Below, in pieces: positions 29,441 to 39,996 of a stretch of DNA of 64,000 bases (position 1 is its first letter; every line of letters begins with the position of its first letter). Under the pieces are notes generated by a model. It saw only the letters and a list, made by a program, of their open reading frames with translations, searched no databases and had not been told where the DNA came from. The stretch lies in assembly GCA_963707275.1 (NCBI GenBank), contig CAVPPH010000005.1:124001-188000 (forward strand). Direction: 5' to 3'. Made by a program: the position numbers and the translations under genes. The stretch is from JACKBK01 sp963707275. Lineage in GTDB: Bacteria > Chloroflexota > Anaerolineae > JAAEKA01.

Positions 29441-31200
29441 ATCCCATCGACGCGTACGTGGACGGCGAGTGGATCGTGGCCGACGGCACCACCCTGGGCG
29501 CCGACGACGGCATCGGCATCGCCATGGCTATGGCGATGCTACAGGAGCAGGACACGCCGCTGGGGCCCATCGAGGCGCTGTTCACCGTCAACGAGGAGGA
29601 TGGTATGGACGGCGCCCTCGGCCTGCAGCCCGGTCTGTTGCAGGGCAGCATCCTGATCAACCTGGACTCGGAAGAGATCGGCGTGTTCACCATCGGTAGC
29701 GCCGGCGGCGAATACGCCGAGGTGACCACTACATACAAGGAGTCACCCGTGCCCGCTGGCGTCACCGCCTTCACCCTGGACGTGAGTGGATTGCAGGGCG
29801 GCCATTCTGGCGTGGACATCGACAAGGGCCGCGGCCACGCAACCAAGCTGCTGGTGCGAATTCTCAAGGGGGCTTCAGCGGATCACGGCCTCCGTCTGGC
29901 CCAATTGGAGGCTGGCACCGCGGCCAACGCCATCCCGCGCGAAGCATCTGCCCTCCTTGTGGTTCCCACGGACCAGGCAGACGCCTTCCTGGAGAGCGTT
30001 CGAGACTTCGAGGAAACCGTTCGCACGGAACTGGCTGCGGTGGAACCTGATCTCTTAGTGCAGGCTGAGCCGGCCGAGCTTCCGGTGGCCGTTCTGGCGG
30101 AGGAGGTGCAGGCCACGTTGATTGACCTCCTCTACGCCAACCCGCAGGGCGTGTTGCGCATGAGCGACGGCGTGCCCGGCTTGGTCGAGACCTCCACCAA
30201 CATGGGCATCGTCAACGTGGCCGACGGGCAAGCGGAAATCGCGATGCTGTCGCGCAGCTCCGTGGATTCGGAACTGGCCGATGCGAGCCAGATGATCGAC
30301 AGCGTATGGAACCTGGCGGGGGTTGACGTCGCCTTCAGCGGCAAGTACTCCGGCTGGAATCCCGATCCCGAATCGCCGATCCTGCTGCTGATGCAGAGCG
30401 TTTACAAGGATCTGTACGGGGCAGAGCCGGCGGTCACAGCGGTACACGCCGGGCTGGAGTGCGGCACGGTCGTCAGCAAGTATCCCGGCATGGATGCCAT
30501 CTCCGTCGGGCCGACCCTGCAAAACGTGCACTCGCCGGGGGAGCGGCTGGAGATCGCGACCGTCCCGCAACTGTATGATTTTCTGCTGGAGACGCTGCAG
30601 CGGATCCCGGTCCTGTCGCTGGCGGATAGCGATCAGCCGTCGGCGACACAAGAAACTGCCAGCGCCGCCGAGGAGGCGCCAACTTCGGCTATCACGGTGA
30701 CGAAAGTCATCACCTATGTGCCGGAGCTGCCCACTGGCGAGCCGCAGGCCAGCAGTTGCTGGACCAACTCACTGGCTGTCTGGCGTGCGGACGCGTGGCG
30801 CTGCTTCGTCGGCAACTCGATCTACGACCCGTGCTTCTTAGCGAACGATAGCGTGATCTGCGGCGCCAGCCCGATGACCACGACGGTCAGCTTTGCGCTC
30901 GAATTGACCGAGCCGCTGCCTGCGCCTAGCGTGCCCGACGACACCACCGGGCACGCCTGGCTGGTGGAGCTGCCCGACGGGACCGTGTGCGAGTTCGCCA
31001 CCGGCGCCACCGGCGGCGTGGACGGTGAGCGCATCAACTACCTGTGTCCCAGGCCGGACCAGAATCAGCAGGTGGTGATCGTGGGTGACCTTCAGCCGGG
31101 CGCGATATGGATGGCCCGGCGAGCCGTGCTGACCGGCAGCATGCCAGACCTCAACGTCCAGGAGCCGGCCATGGTGCCCGTGCGTACGGTCTGGCGATAG
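29441..31200 (+). CDS. Giant exported fusion, segment 3: PepD-like M20 dipeptidase and Cys-rich end domain
   Basis: Last part of the fusion, joined to segment 2 by one indel near 29437. It continues an M20C aminoacyl-histidine/nonspecific dipeptidase: GTTLGADDGIGIAMAMAM (bridging Asp), FTVNEEDGMDGALGL (catalytic and metal Glu), NLDSEEIGVF, a lid/dimerisation domain with GLQGGHSGVDI, and the final metal histidine in HAGLECG. With the first histidine (AHMDM, in segment 2) the two-zinc site is complete. After a Thr/Ala linker, a C-terminal domain of about 160 residues has paired cysteines in the pattern SCWTNSLAV...WRCFVGN...DPCF...ICGASP, which I know as a recurring end domain of uncharacterised exported proteins. 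Cleaving dipeptides made by the S9B part would be a logical joint role. Confidence 0.85.
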
Positions 31201-31309
31201 CCGAAGATGAGGTCGGTGCGGAGACGGATAGCGAGCGTCTGCCGTTTCCATGGCGCAAGAGCGGCGAAACAATTTTTGGTGCGTCCCAATGAAATCAGGA
31301 GGTATAGTG

Positions 31310-33352
31310 ATGAAGAAGCATCGAACCGTATTGACGATTCTGGCGTCAGTAATGCTCATGGCATTGGTAGGCTGTGCAGGCCAACCCTTGATGATGCCGG
31401 CCGCCCCTGTGGATCAGCCGGTGGTCCCTCAGTCCGGCGGGCCGGACGGCGCTCTGGCGCCGAAAGGTGCCACCGAGATCACGCAAAAAGCCAACCAGAC
31501 GCTGCAGGAGACCCTTCCCTTTGCCGACCAGCAGGATTTCGAGGACGCCCAGCGCGGCTTCATCGCCACCCTGCCGGAAGTCGTCATCACCGGCGACGAT
31601 GGCAATGTGGTCTGGTCCCTGAAGGGCTACGAATTCCTGCAGGGGCAAGATCCCCTGCCCACGGTCAACCCGAGTCTCTGGCGCATGGCTCAGCTCAACA
31701 TGAACAACGGCCTCTTCATGGTCGCGGATCGAATCTATCAGGTGCGCGGCTTTGACCTTGCCAACATGACCATTGTCGAGGGCGACACAGGTCTGATCGT
31801 CATCGATCCCCTGGGCGCCACAGAGACCGCGCGGGCTGCGCTGGACCTGTATTATCAGGAGCGAGGGGAGAAGCCGGTAGTAGCCGTGCTGTACACCCAC
31901 AGCCACCACGACCACTACGCCGGCGTCAAAGGTGTCACATCTGACGAAGATGTGGCTGCGGGCAAGACGGTGGTGCTTGCGCCGGACGGATGGCTGGACG
32001 CGGTCGTGAGCGAAAACGTCTTTGCAGGCAACGCCATGGCCCGCCGCGCGTCGTACCAGTACGGGATGTTCCTGCCCCACGGCGCGACCGGACAGGTCGA
32101 CTCAGGCCTGGGAAAGGGCAACTCCAACGGTACGGGCTCCCTGATTGCGCCAACCGATATCATCAGCCAAACAGGTGAGACGCGCGTGGTGGACGGCGTG
32201 GAGATGGTGTTTCAGATGGTGTCGGGCACCGAAGCACCGTCAGAGATGACCGTCTACTTCCCACAGTTCAAGGTGCTGAACGCGGCCGAGATCGCGTGCC
32301 CGCTGCTCCACAATATTCTGACGCTGCGCGGCGCCCAGGTGCGCGATGCCAAGCTGTGGGCGCAGTCGCTGGACGAACTGATCGCGCTGTATGGTGACAA
32401 GACGGATGTCGTGCTTGCGCAACACAACTGGCCCACGTGGGGACAGGAGAACGTTCTCGAGTTCCTGGCCGATCAGCGCGACCTGTACGAGTACCTGCAC
32501 GACCAAACGCTGCGACTGCTCAACCAGGGCTACACCGGGAGCGAGATCGCAGAGGTTCTTAAGCTTCCGGCCGGCCTGGATCAGCAATGGTACACCCACG
32601 ACTACTACGGCACCCTGAGCCACAACGCCAAGGCCATCTACCAGAAGTACCTTGGGTGGTATGACGGCAACCCGGCCAACCTCCATGCGTTGCCGCCGGA
32701 GGATGCTGGCAGGAAGTTCGTCGAGTACATGGGCGGCGCCGACGCGGTGATCGCCCGGGCGCGCGAGGACTTCGAGAAAGGCGAATATCGCTGGGTGGCC
32801 CAGGTCATGAGCCAGGTCGTGTTTGCCGACCCCAGCAACGAGGAGGCACGCGCCCTGGAGGCCGACGCGCTGGAACAGCTGGGCTACCAGACCGAAGCAG
32901 GTACCTGGCGCAACTGGTTCCTGGCGGGCGCCTACGAGCTGCGCAACGGCGTGCCAGAGCCTCCGGCAGCAAACACCAACCGGGGCGCTGACACCCTGAA
33001 GGCGATGACCGTTCCGCTGGTCTTCGACTATCTGGGCGTGCGTCTGAACGCCGCTTTGGCTGATGGAAAGGAGATGGTCATTAACTGGAGTTTTACCGAT
33101 ACCGGCGAGACGTATGCGCTGACGCTCCGCAACTCCGCCCTGACCTACCGCGGCAACTGGCAGGATCCAGAGGCTGATTTGACCTTGACCCTGGCGCGAC
33201 CGACCCTGAATGCCATCATTCTTGGGCAGACGCAGTTCAGCCAGGAGGTGGCAGCCGGCAACATCCAGCTTGAAGGTGACGGCAAGAAGCTCGGCGAACT
33301 GCTGGGCATGCTCGACACCTTTAACCCGGTTTTCGGTGTGGTTACCCCTTAA
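31310..33352 (+). CDS. Type III alkylsulfatase-like metallo-beta-lactamase lipoprotein
   Basis: A 680-residue exported metallohydrolase like SDS hydrolase SdsA1, which splits alkyl sulfates into alcohol and sulfate. The N-terminus has a lipobox (LMALVGCAGQ, Cys about residue 22), so it is probably anchored outside the membrane. The metal site is THSHHDHYAG (about 215), with further ligand regions SGTEAPSEMTVYFP and the AQHNWPTWGQENVLEF block. The alkylsulfatase dimerisation domain follows (about 410-540, with a GEYRWVAQVMSQVVFADP repeat helix pair) and an SCP2-like C-terminal domain for the alkyl chain (about 560-680). The ATG at 31310 follows AGGAGG (31297-31302). It lies in a run of exported hydrolases. 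Confidence 0.93.
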   Translation: MKKHRTVLTILASVMLMALVGCAGQPLMMPAAPVDQPVVPQSGGPDGALAPKGATEITQKANQTLQETLPFADQQDFEDAQRGFIATLPEVVITGDDGNVVWSLKGYEFLQGQDPLPTVNPSLWRMAQLNMNNGLFMVADRIYQVRGFDLANMTIVEGDTGLIVIDPLGATETARAALDLYYQERGEKPVVAVLYTHSHHDHYAGVKGVTSDEDVAAGKTVVLAPDGWLDAVVSENVFAGNAMARRASYQYGMFLPHGATGQVDSGLGKGNSNGTGSLIAPTDIISQTGETRVVDGVEMVFQMVSGTEAPSEMTVYFPQFKVLNAAEIACPLLHNILTLRGAQVRDAKLWAQSLDELIALYGDKTDVVLAQHNWPTWGQENVLEFLADQRDLYEYLHDQTLRLLNQGYTGSEIAEVLKLPAGLDQQWYTHDYYGTLSHNAKAIYQKYLGWYDGNPANLHALPPEDAGRKFVEYMGGADAVIARAREDFEKGEYRWVAQVMSQVVFADPSNEEARALEADALEQLGYQTEAGTWRNWFLAGAYELRNGVPEPPAANTNRGADTLKAMTVPLVFDYLGVRLNAALADGKEMVINWSFTDTGETYALTLRNSALTYRGNWQDPEADLTLTLARPTLNAIILGQTQFSQEVAAGNIQLEGDGKKLGELLGMLDTFNPVFGVVTP

Positions 33353-33405
33353 CCCAGGCACCGAAAGGACTGGCCGTCTCCGGAAAACAGATTTGCCTCA
33401 TCGAC

Positions 33406-33466
33406 CTGCCCTGTGCAAACGGCGCGACTGACTGGTCAGCACTTCGATGTCGCTTGCACAGGGCAG
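33406..33466. terminator. Long hairpin after the alkylsulfatase gene
   Basis: CTGCCCTGTGCAA (33406-33418) pairs perfectly with TTGCACAGGGCAG (33454-33466). The 35-nt loop holds a smaller CTGAC/GTCAG stem. There is no T-tract, so rho-independent termination is uncertain. The remaining gap to 33585 shows only the ribosome-binding site of the next gene. Confidence 0.5.
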
Positions 33467-33585
33467 CATACCAACATCAACGATTGTATCTGCCGCCTGG
33501 CATGGTGCAACTCGCGCCGATAAAAGCTCTTGTAAGAGCCGGTTGTTGCCGTGCTCAGAGCTACATGTTCGCAAAGGAGGACTGC

Positions 33586-36500
33586 ATGAAAACCCAAGCA
33601 TGGGCATTGTTCCGTCGCAAGTTCGTCGCAGTGACAGTTCCGCTAGCGGCGTTATGCCTGGTGGTTCTGGTCCTAAGCCAGCTTCAGTCGCCCGCCTATT
33701 CGCAGGACCTGGCCTCACCGCCGGCGGCGGAGGGCATCTCCTCTACGCCCACGCCCATACCCTGTCCCACCGATCCGCCGCCCACCGGCGACCGGGTCAA
33801 GCTGCGCTCGGAGGATGAAATCGTCGTTGCCGCGCGGCATTGGCACGACGACTACTACCTCCGCAACTACGTCCTGGACACCAGCGATAGCGGGCTGAGC
33901 CTCCCCACATCGGTCACCTACACCAGCATCGACGCGCTCACCCATGTGCGCGACCTGTCCGCCACCGCAGCCGACTTGAACGGCGACGGCAGGGTAGAGC
34001 GCGTCTCGGCCTTTACAGACAAGAGCGAGCGCCTCAGCGCCATCAGCAGCGCGTCCGGCACCGCGGGCCCGGCGTGGTATCGCGATGGCGATCGCTACAA
34101 AGGGGACCATCTCAACTGGATAGACGTCGACAGCGGCGACCTGGACCGCTCAGGCAATGACGAGGAGGTGGTGATCGCCTTCGAAGACGACTACAACGCC
34201 ATCCACGTGGTCCTACTCAACGGGGCTGCCAACGGCGCCATCGCTCACGCCGTCAACCAGGACTACGGCAACTGGACCATTGACAGGGATCCCGCCGGGC
34301 TGGGAGATGTGGGGTATGTGGCTGTGGCCGTGGGAGACCTGAACGGCGATGGCTTCAAAGACGAGATCGTCACGGTGATGAAGGACGGCAGCAAGCATCT
34401 GCACGTGGTGATCCTGCGCCGCAACGGCGACGGCACCATGACGCCGCTCTACAACCAGTACTGGACCAACCATGACCGGGACAACGTTGCCAAGAATGAG
34501 CTCCTCTATACCAACTATGGCAATTGGCGTCCCATCGACGTGACCGTCGGTGACGTGGACGGCGACTGGCGCGACGAAGCGATCCTCGGCTTCCGCACGG
34601 GAGATGACGGGGCTCCGAGGTTCCAATTGCTGGCCCTCAAGTTCGTGCAGGAGGTCCACGGCGTCACTCACCTGGACGACCGCTTCGTGATGGACGACCA
34701 GGTGTGGATCGATACCACCCTGGGCAATCACAATCCAAAAGCCGCCCAGGCCGTCTCGCTGTCGGCCGGCGACCTGGATGGCGATGGAGTGGACGAGATC
34801 GCCGTCGGTTTGGGCACCATGCACTGGGAGACAGATATCAGTCTCAGCGAGGCCTGGCAGCCGGTCCTGCAGACCTTCGACTACATCCCGGTGGCACACC
34901 CCGATTGGGCGACCAACTGCCCGAACCACGAGGAAGGGGATCCACCCTGCTTCTATCGCACCGGCCTGTACACGGGATTCGGCAGCCAGCAGATTCCAGC
35001 ATTCACCGAGGACGTAACGCCTCTCAGCGGCGTGAACGTGGCCACTGGCGAGCTGGACGATGACGGCAAGGACGAGATCGTGCTCGCGCGGGTGTACCCC
35101 TTCGACGATGGCGACCTCAGGATCTACACCTTCAACGCCGAGGCCGGGCTGTCCGACCCGACCGCCTCATATAACATCGGCTCCAGCCACAAGTTCTCGA
35201 GTTTCTGGCTGGACCTGGGCGATGTGGACGGCGACAGTAGGTACGGGACCTACACCGGGGTCTACTACTCCAAGCCGGAGATGAACATCGTCTCGGTGAT
35301 CCATGCCCCGCCCCACGGCCCTGAGGAGGAATGGGGCCGCAACTATTCGGACGCCAAGGCCACCTTCGGGTACGAATTGAGCCAAGGCCAGGGAACCGTC
35401 ACGGGCACCGACTACACGATCGGCAGCTCCGTCAGTGTCGGCGCCGAAGCGGAGGGTTTCAGCGTCTCCATGACCTATGAGTGGGAGAAGTCGTGCTTTG
35501 TCGAGAACCAGCAGACTATCACCCACGCCGATGGGGGCAGGTATTACACCCGAGCCCCGTGGGAGGTGGATCCCAACATCCCGGGGGATGCGCCCAGCTT
35601 CGCCAACCTGAACATGGTGAAGACGGACTTCTGTTGCTATCGCTATAACGAACCCACCTGGGGTGACATGGACGTCTGCGTGCCCATGCTGGCGCAGAAT
35701 ACGGCCCACACGTTGGAGTGGTGGTATACCACTGGCCTGGCCACCTACCCGTCGTCGTGGGTGCCGGTGGGCATCAACCTGGCGCAGGGGCTGGGGGCAT
35801 CCGCCTCCCAGTCGGGCATCTACCAATCTGCGGCTGCTTCCCGGGCCGTGGATGGCAACACCGACGGCAATTACTTCCACAACTCCGTATCCATCACCGG
35901 CAACCAGACCTACGCCTGGTGGCAGGTGGACCTGGGCGGCGTGCAGCAAATCGACGCGATCCAACTGTGGAACCGCACCGACTGCTGCGGATACCGGCTG
36001 CAGAACTTCTATGTCTTCGTGTCGGAGGAGCCCTTCGCCTCCAACGATCCCAACCAGTTGGTCGCTGCAGGCGTCTGGAATCACTTCGTTGGCCCGGCAC
36101 AAGGGACCACCTCAACTATGCCGGTGGGCCAGCGGGGTCGCTACGTGCGGGTGCAGTTGGCCGGCGCGAACTACCTGCAACTGGCCGAAGTACAGGTGTG
36201 GGGATGGCCGGGCGAGCCTGAGCTGTGGCCCAAGGGCGTTCCTGCCAACATCGACGATGAGACCTTCAAGATCACCTGGCGCAATGACCGGGAACAGGCC
36301 GTGCCCGGGCAGCTCGTGCATGTCTACAACGGCAATGCCACGTTGGTGGATCCGGGCATGTCAGGTGGCGGGCCCAAGATAGGCTTTGGCAACGAGACCG
36401 AGCACGTCGAAGGCGGCAGCACCTCCAACACCTATTCCCTGGGCATGGAGTTCAGGGGCAGCAGCGCCGAGGTTTCCACGGGCACCACCCAGAAGAACGC

Positions 36501-38833
36501 TCACATCCTCTCCTGGTCCGAGGAGATCAGCTTCGATACCGACATCGCTGGAGTTCCCGAGATACCACCAGCGACTCACGCCTTCACCTATACCGTCGCG
36601 CCCTATGTCTGGCTGCAAAAGGCCAGGTCCAGCGGAGGGGTCAATCAGGCATTCCTGGTGCTGGACTATTGGGTGCCCACGTATATTGAAAGCCCGGCGT
36701 CCGCAGCCTCGCCGCCGGTCGCCCAGGCCAGCCCCGCGCTGACGCCTACCGTGCCCCTGCTCACCAGCCCGACGCATCCCGACGAAGCCGCCTGGTACGC
36801 CGCCAACACGGCCACCTTCACCTGGACTCAGCCGGCCGGCGATCCGGCGGTGATAGCCGGCTACAGCTGGCAGCTGGATGGAACTCCGGACGCAGCGCCG
36901 GGGCAGCGCATCAAGGGACAGGCCATCGAGGTCACCTTCCCTCAACTGCAGGATGGCATCTGGCACATGCACGTGCGGGCTGCCAGCGATGGCAGCCAGT
37001 GGAGCGACACCGCGCACCGGGCCATCCGCGTGGACGCCAATGCGCCCCAGGTGGAACTGGTCGTGGACCCGGCCTGGCCCACCGGTAACAACGGCTGGTA
37101 CGTCAACCCGCTCACGGTGACCGTGAGTCGCCACCGACACGCCTGGGTCCGGCGTGGCCACCGTGGAGGTCAGCACCGACGGCGTCACCTGGCAACCCTA
37201 CGGGGCGCCGCTGGCGTTTGCGGCCGACACGGCAGGCACGACGGTGTACGCTCGGGCCACCGACCTCGCAGGCCATGTCTCAGAGCCTGTCACCACCACC
37301 TTCAGGATCGATGGCACCGCGCCGGACTCCCACGTGGCGGGAGGGCAGGGTCCAGGCGCCTGGATCGCCCAGGTCGTCACCAACACCGTGGGCAACCAGG
37401 AACTGGTGCTGGCCGGCGCCATCGCCGACGATCTCTCGGGCCGCAGCGGCATGGACCTGAACTACAACGGCATGGACTGGACGTCGGCCCATCACATCGG
37501 GACGTGGCATCCCCTTCCCGGCCAACCCGAGATCGAGGTCAACTGGGTCTACACCGCCACCAACGAGTTCGGCGCTGGCTACCACATCTTCACCGGCCAG
37601 TCCCAGGATCAGGCCGGCAATCTGGAGCAGCCCTACGAGATCGCCCGCGTGCTCAAGCTCCCGCTCGGCTCACCTGAGCTGGCTGGCAGCAGCGTGACGG
37701 CTTCGCCCACCCGGGCCCGGCCAGGCGACACGGTCAACTTCGTCCTGGTGGCCCGCAATGCGGGCTGGCAAGACGCGCTGGTGGCCATCAGCGACACGCT
37801 TCCTGCGGGGCTGACACCCGTGGTGGATACGCTGGATCCCGGCGTCGGCTACGACCCCGCCAGCCGCACCCTCACCTGGCCAGCCACGCTGCTGTGGCCC
37901 GGGCAGGTGGAGCGGCACAGCTTCGACGCACAGGTTGACGCAGGCGTGCCAGCCACCACTCTCAACAACCGGGCTACGTTCCATGCCTTCTGGCCCAACA
38001 CGGACCTGCTGGATCCGGCACAGCGCCTGGAGTTCACGGACCGCGAGCAGACGGTAACTGCCGAGGTCACCGTCGCGGTGGATCCCGGCCTGCCTGCCGG
38101 CGCTGATTACACACCGCCCTGGGTAAAGGTAGCTCTGGGAGAGAAGCAGGCAGTCGATGATCCGCAGGTACACCTGGGCATCGCAGCCGCGCCCGACGCC
38201 CAGCGGATGTACCTGCGCGAATGGAAACCCGACCCCGTCAACGGCGCCTGGACGGTGGCGCAGAGCAGCGGTTGGATCGACTACACCGGCACCTATACGT
38301 GGACCCTCTCTTCAGGCCAGGGGGTCAAGTACCTGGGGCTGTGGGTCGCGGACAGTGCAGGCAACGTCTCCACCCTGGACGAAGATGCCCTGGTGTTTGT
38401 CAACCGCCTGGACGGTCCCCAGACGCTGGCCGACGGGGAACGGGTGCAATATCGTGGCTACATCCAGGAAGGAAGCTGGGTCCTGGCCGTGCTGAAGACT
38501 ATCTCCGGAGATCCGGACATGTTCGTCTGGCGGCCGCAAAACGGCTACCGGCCTGACGGCTACAGCAACGACACGGTTGCCCCGGGCCAGGTGGAGGACA
38601 TAGGCACCCGCTTCGTGCGGCAAAGCGGGCGCTACCTGGTGGAGATAGGGGCTGCCGGCGCCAGCGAATACGAACTACAGATAGCCGGCGGGACCAGGGG
38701 CGTGGCCCGTGCCCCGGCAACCAAGGTGCTGCCGGCGCATCCGCTGACCATCTCGGACCCGCTCAGCGCCAGCCAACTGGGCGCCGTCCCCAGCCTCCTG
38801 TCTAGGACCTATCTGCCAATGGTACTCAAGTAA
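33586..38833 (+). CDS. Large secreted FG-GAP/discoidin-domain protein, one frameshift
   Basis: An exported protein of about 1,748 residues. After a signal/anchor segment (VPLAALCLVVLVLSQLQSP) come five or more FG-GAP/VCBS-type calcium-binding repeats (ADLNGDGRVERV, GDLNGDGFKDEIV, GDVDGDWRDEAIL, GDLDGDGVDEIAV, GELDDDGKDEIVL; about 120-580). A Ser/Thr-rich beta region follows, interrupted by an F5/8 type C (discoidin) domain (about 730-885: GIYQSAAASRAVDGNTDGN, WWQVDLGGVQQIDAIQLWNR, RYVRVQLAG) likely to bind sugars. Then come Ig-like and DUF11-like modules (PTRARPGDTVNFVLVARNAG) and the C-terminus SRTYLPMVLK. One extra base near 37130 breaks the frame. AAAGGAGG (33573-33580) fixes the start. 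A cell-surface adhesion or glycan-binding role is inferred. Confidence 0.85.
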
Positions 38834-38843
38834 GGGTGCTCTG

Positions 38844-38890
38844 GAGTCGTGGACACATCAAACGAGTGCAACGTGATGTGTCCACGACTC
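38844..38890. terminator. Perfect 17-bp palindrome between convergent genes
   Basis: GAGTCGTGGACACATCA (38844-38860) and its exact complement (38874-38890) flank a 13-nt loop, 10 bases after one stop codon and 20 bases from the stop of the opposing gene. It fits a bidirectional terminator. Confidence 0.75.
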
Positions 38891-38910
38891 AACGTGCAAG
38901 CGAATCTCCG

Positions 38911-39516
38911 TCAGCGCTGTGTTCCCGTTCCGATTGCCGCCTGCAGCCTCGTCAGGCGGTTCCTCAGGCCGGCGATCTGCGCCTCCTGCTCCTGCACCAG
39001 CGCAAACAGTCCCTGGATGCTGGCCAGCGCCACGCCGTCCAGGTCAACCGTGCTGATCCCTTCGTCTTCGCCGCCTAGGCCGAAGGCCGCCCTGAAGTCC
39101 GTCGGCTGTGGTCCCCGGTGCAGCGCACCATCCTGTCCGGTGCGCCACGCAACGATGGGCAGCCCCGCCAGCTTGTCCAGGGTGTCCCGGCCGTCCACAG
39201 CTTCGGCGTTCTCCAGCAGGCTCTCGCTGGCAAAACAGGACCAGGTGACCGTGCTCTCGTTGAGAACCCACGGTCAGCGACCAACCGTCGCTCACGTACA
39301 CACCCGTGTGCCCCCAATGCCCTGTGCCGTACGCTGAATGTCGGTTACATCCACGTCGCCATCGTGGTCAACGTCACACGCCGGGTTGTAGCTTGTGCCC
39401 CATGTGCAGGGCTCGCCAAGCGCCAGGTCAGTACCGCTCGACGCCGAACCCGCGCTCAAACTGATCAGTAGTGACAGCATCACTGCCAACACGATCGTCG
39501 CCCTTCTGCTATTCAT
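38911..39516 (-). CDS. Small exported dockerin-like/S74 chaperone-domain protein, two frameshifts
   Basis: A minus-strand protein of about 201 residues with breaks near 39305 and 39262. A signal peptide (TIVLAVMLSLLISLSAGSAS) is followed by a calcium-loop segment CDVDHDGDVDVTDIQRTAQG, as in a single dockerin or EF-hand repeat, then VYVSDGWSLTVGSQRE. After repair the C-terminal half reads WSCFASESLLENAEAVDG, RDTLDKLAGLPIVAWRTG, PQPTDFRAAFGLGGEDEGIS, VDLDGVALASIQGLFALVQE and a coiled coil. This is the pattern of the intramolecular chaperone domain (peptidase S74) of phage tail spikes, also found on bacterial secreted proteins. A GGAGGAGG-like site precedes the start at 39516. The usual self-cleavage serine is not obvious. 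Confidence 0.7.
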
Positions 39517-39680
39517 GATGGTTCCTCCTCCAGGAAACTGCACCAGCAATGGGAATCTCGCCGCAACCAGCCGCTTCTCGACCGCTGCCTGCATCACCAT
39601 CATACCAGAGATTTGTCCTCAGCGCGTCGCAGCTTCACCGTTCGCGCACGAAACAGCATCCTATGCCTGGGGACTTCGGA

Positions 39681-39730
39681 CGCGAAAACATCCGTTTCGC
39701 AGTTGGGGGGAAGTGGACTGCGGATCAGGT
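39681..39730. repeat. Dispersed 50-base repeat, copy 1
   Basis: This stretch begins CGCGAAAACA and contains AGTTGGGGG; it matches 44385-44434 with about ten differences, nearly all transitions. Copy 2 lies just before a decayed transposase, so both may be ends of the same insertion sequence. Confidence 0.65.
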
Positions 39731-39910
39731 ACTCACAATCTCAGCATATCGCGCCTTTTGCGCCCTGGCAATAGCCAGTTTCGGTCACGGCGCCCTGACA
39801 CTTCCCATGAAAACGAGAACAAGGGGTTTCTCGGCCTCGTGTGGCGTGCTGCCTCGGCGGTTGTGGTTGGCGAGGTCCTTACCCTGTGACCGATCTGACC
39901 GCGGAGTTGC

Positions 39911-39939
39911 TTGTCACGACCCGCGGACTGTGCGATAAT
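39911..39939 (+). promoter_or_regulatory. Sigma-70-type promoter of the PAS/GAF kinase operon
   Basis: TTGTCA (39911-39916), a 17-nt spacer and GATAAT (39934-39939), about 58 bases before the kinase start. Confidence 0.72.
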
Positions 39940-39996
39940 CAGGGTAGTCTTTGGGCGAACTCGCAATGGGCATGGACTGGCAAGTGTGGAGAGGCA

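Larger units (their letters stand above)
39517..39996. other. Gap of 480 bases with repeat copy and promoter
   Basis: No gene is supported. It holds a copy of a 50-base repeat (39681-39730), also found before the decayed transposase at 44385, and the promoter of the next kinase (39911-39939). The rest (39520-39670, 39740-39900) shows nothing recognisable. Confidence 0.65.
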
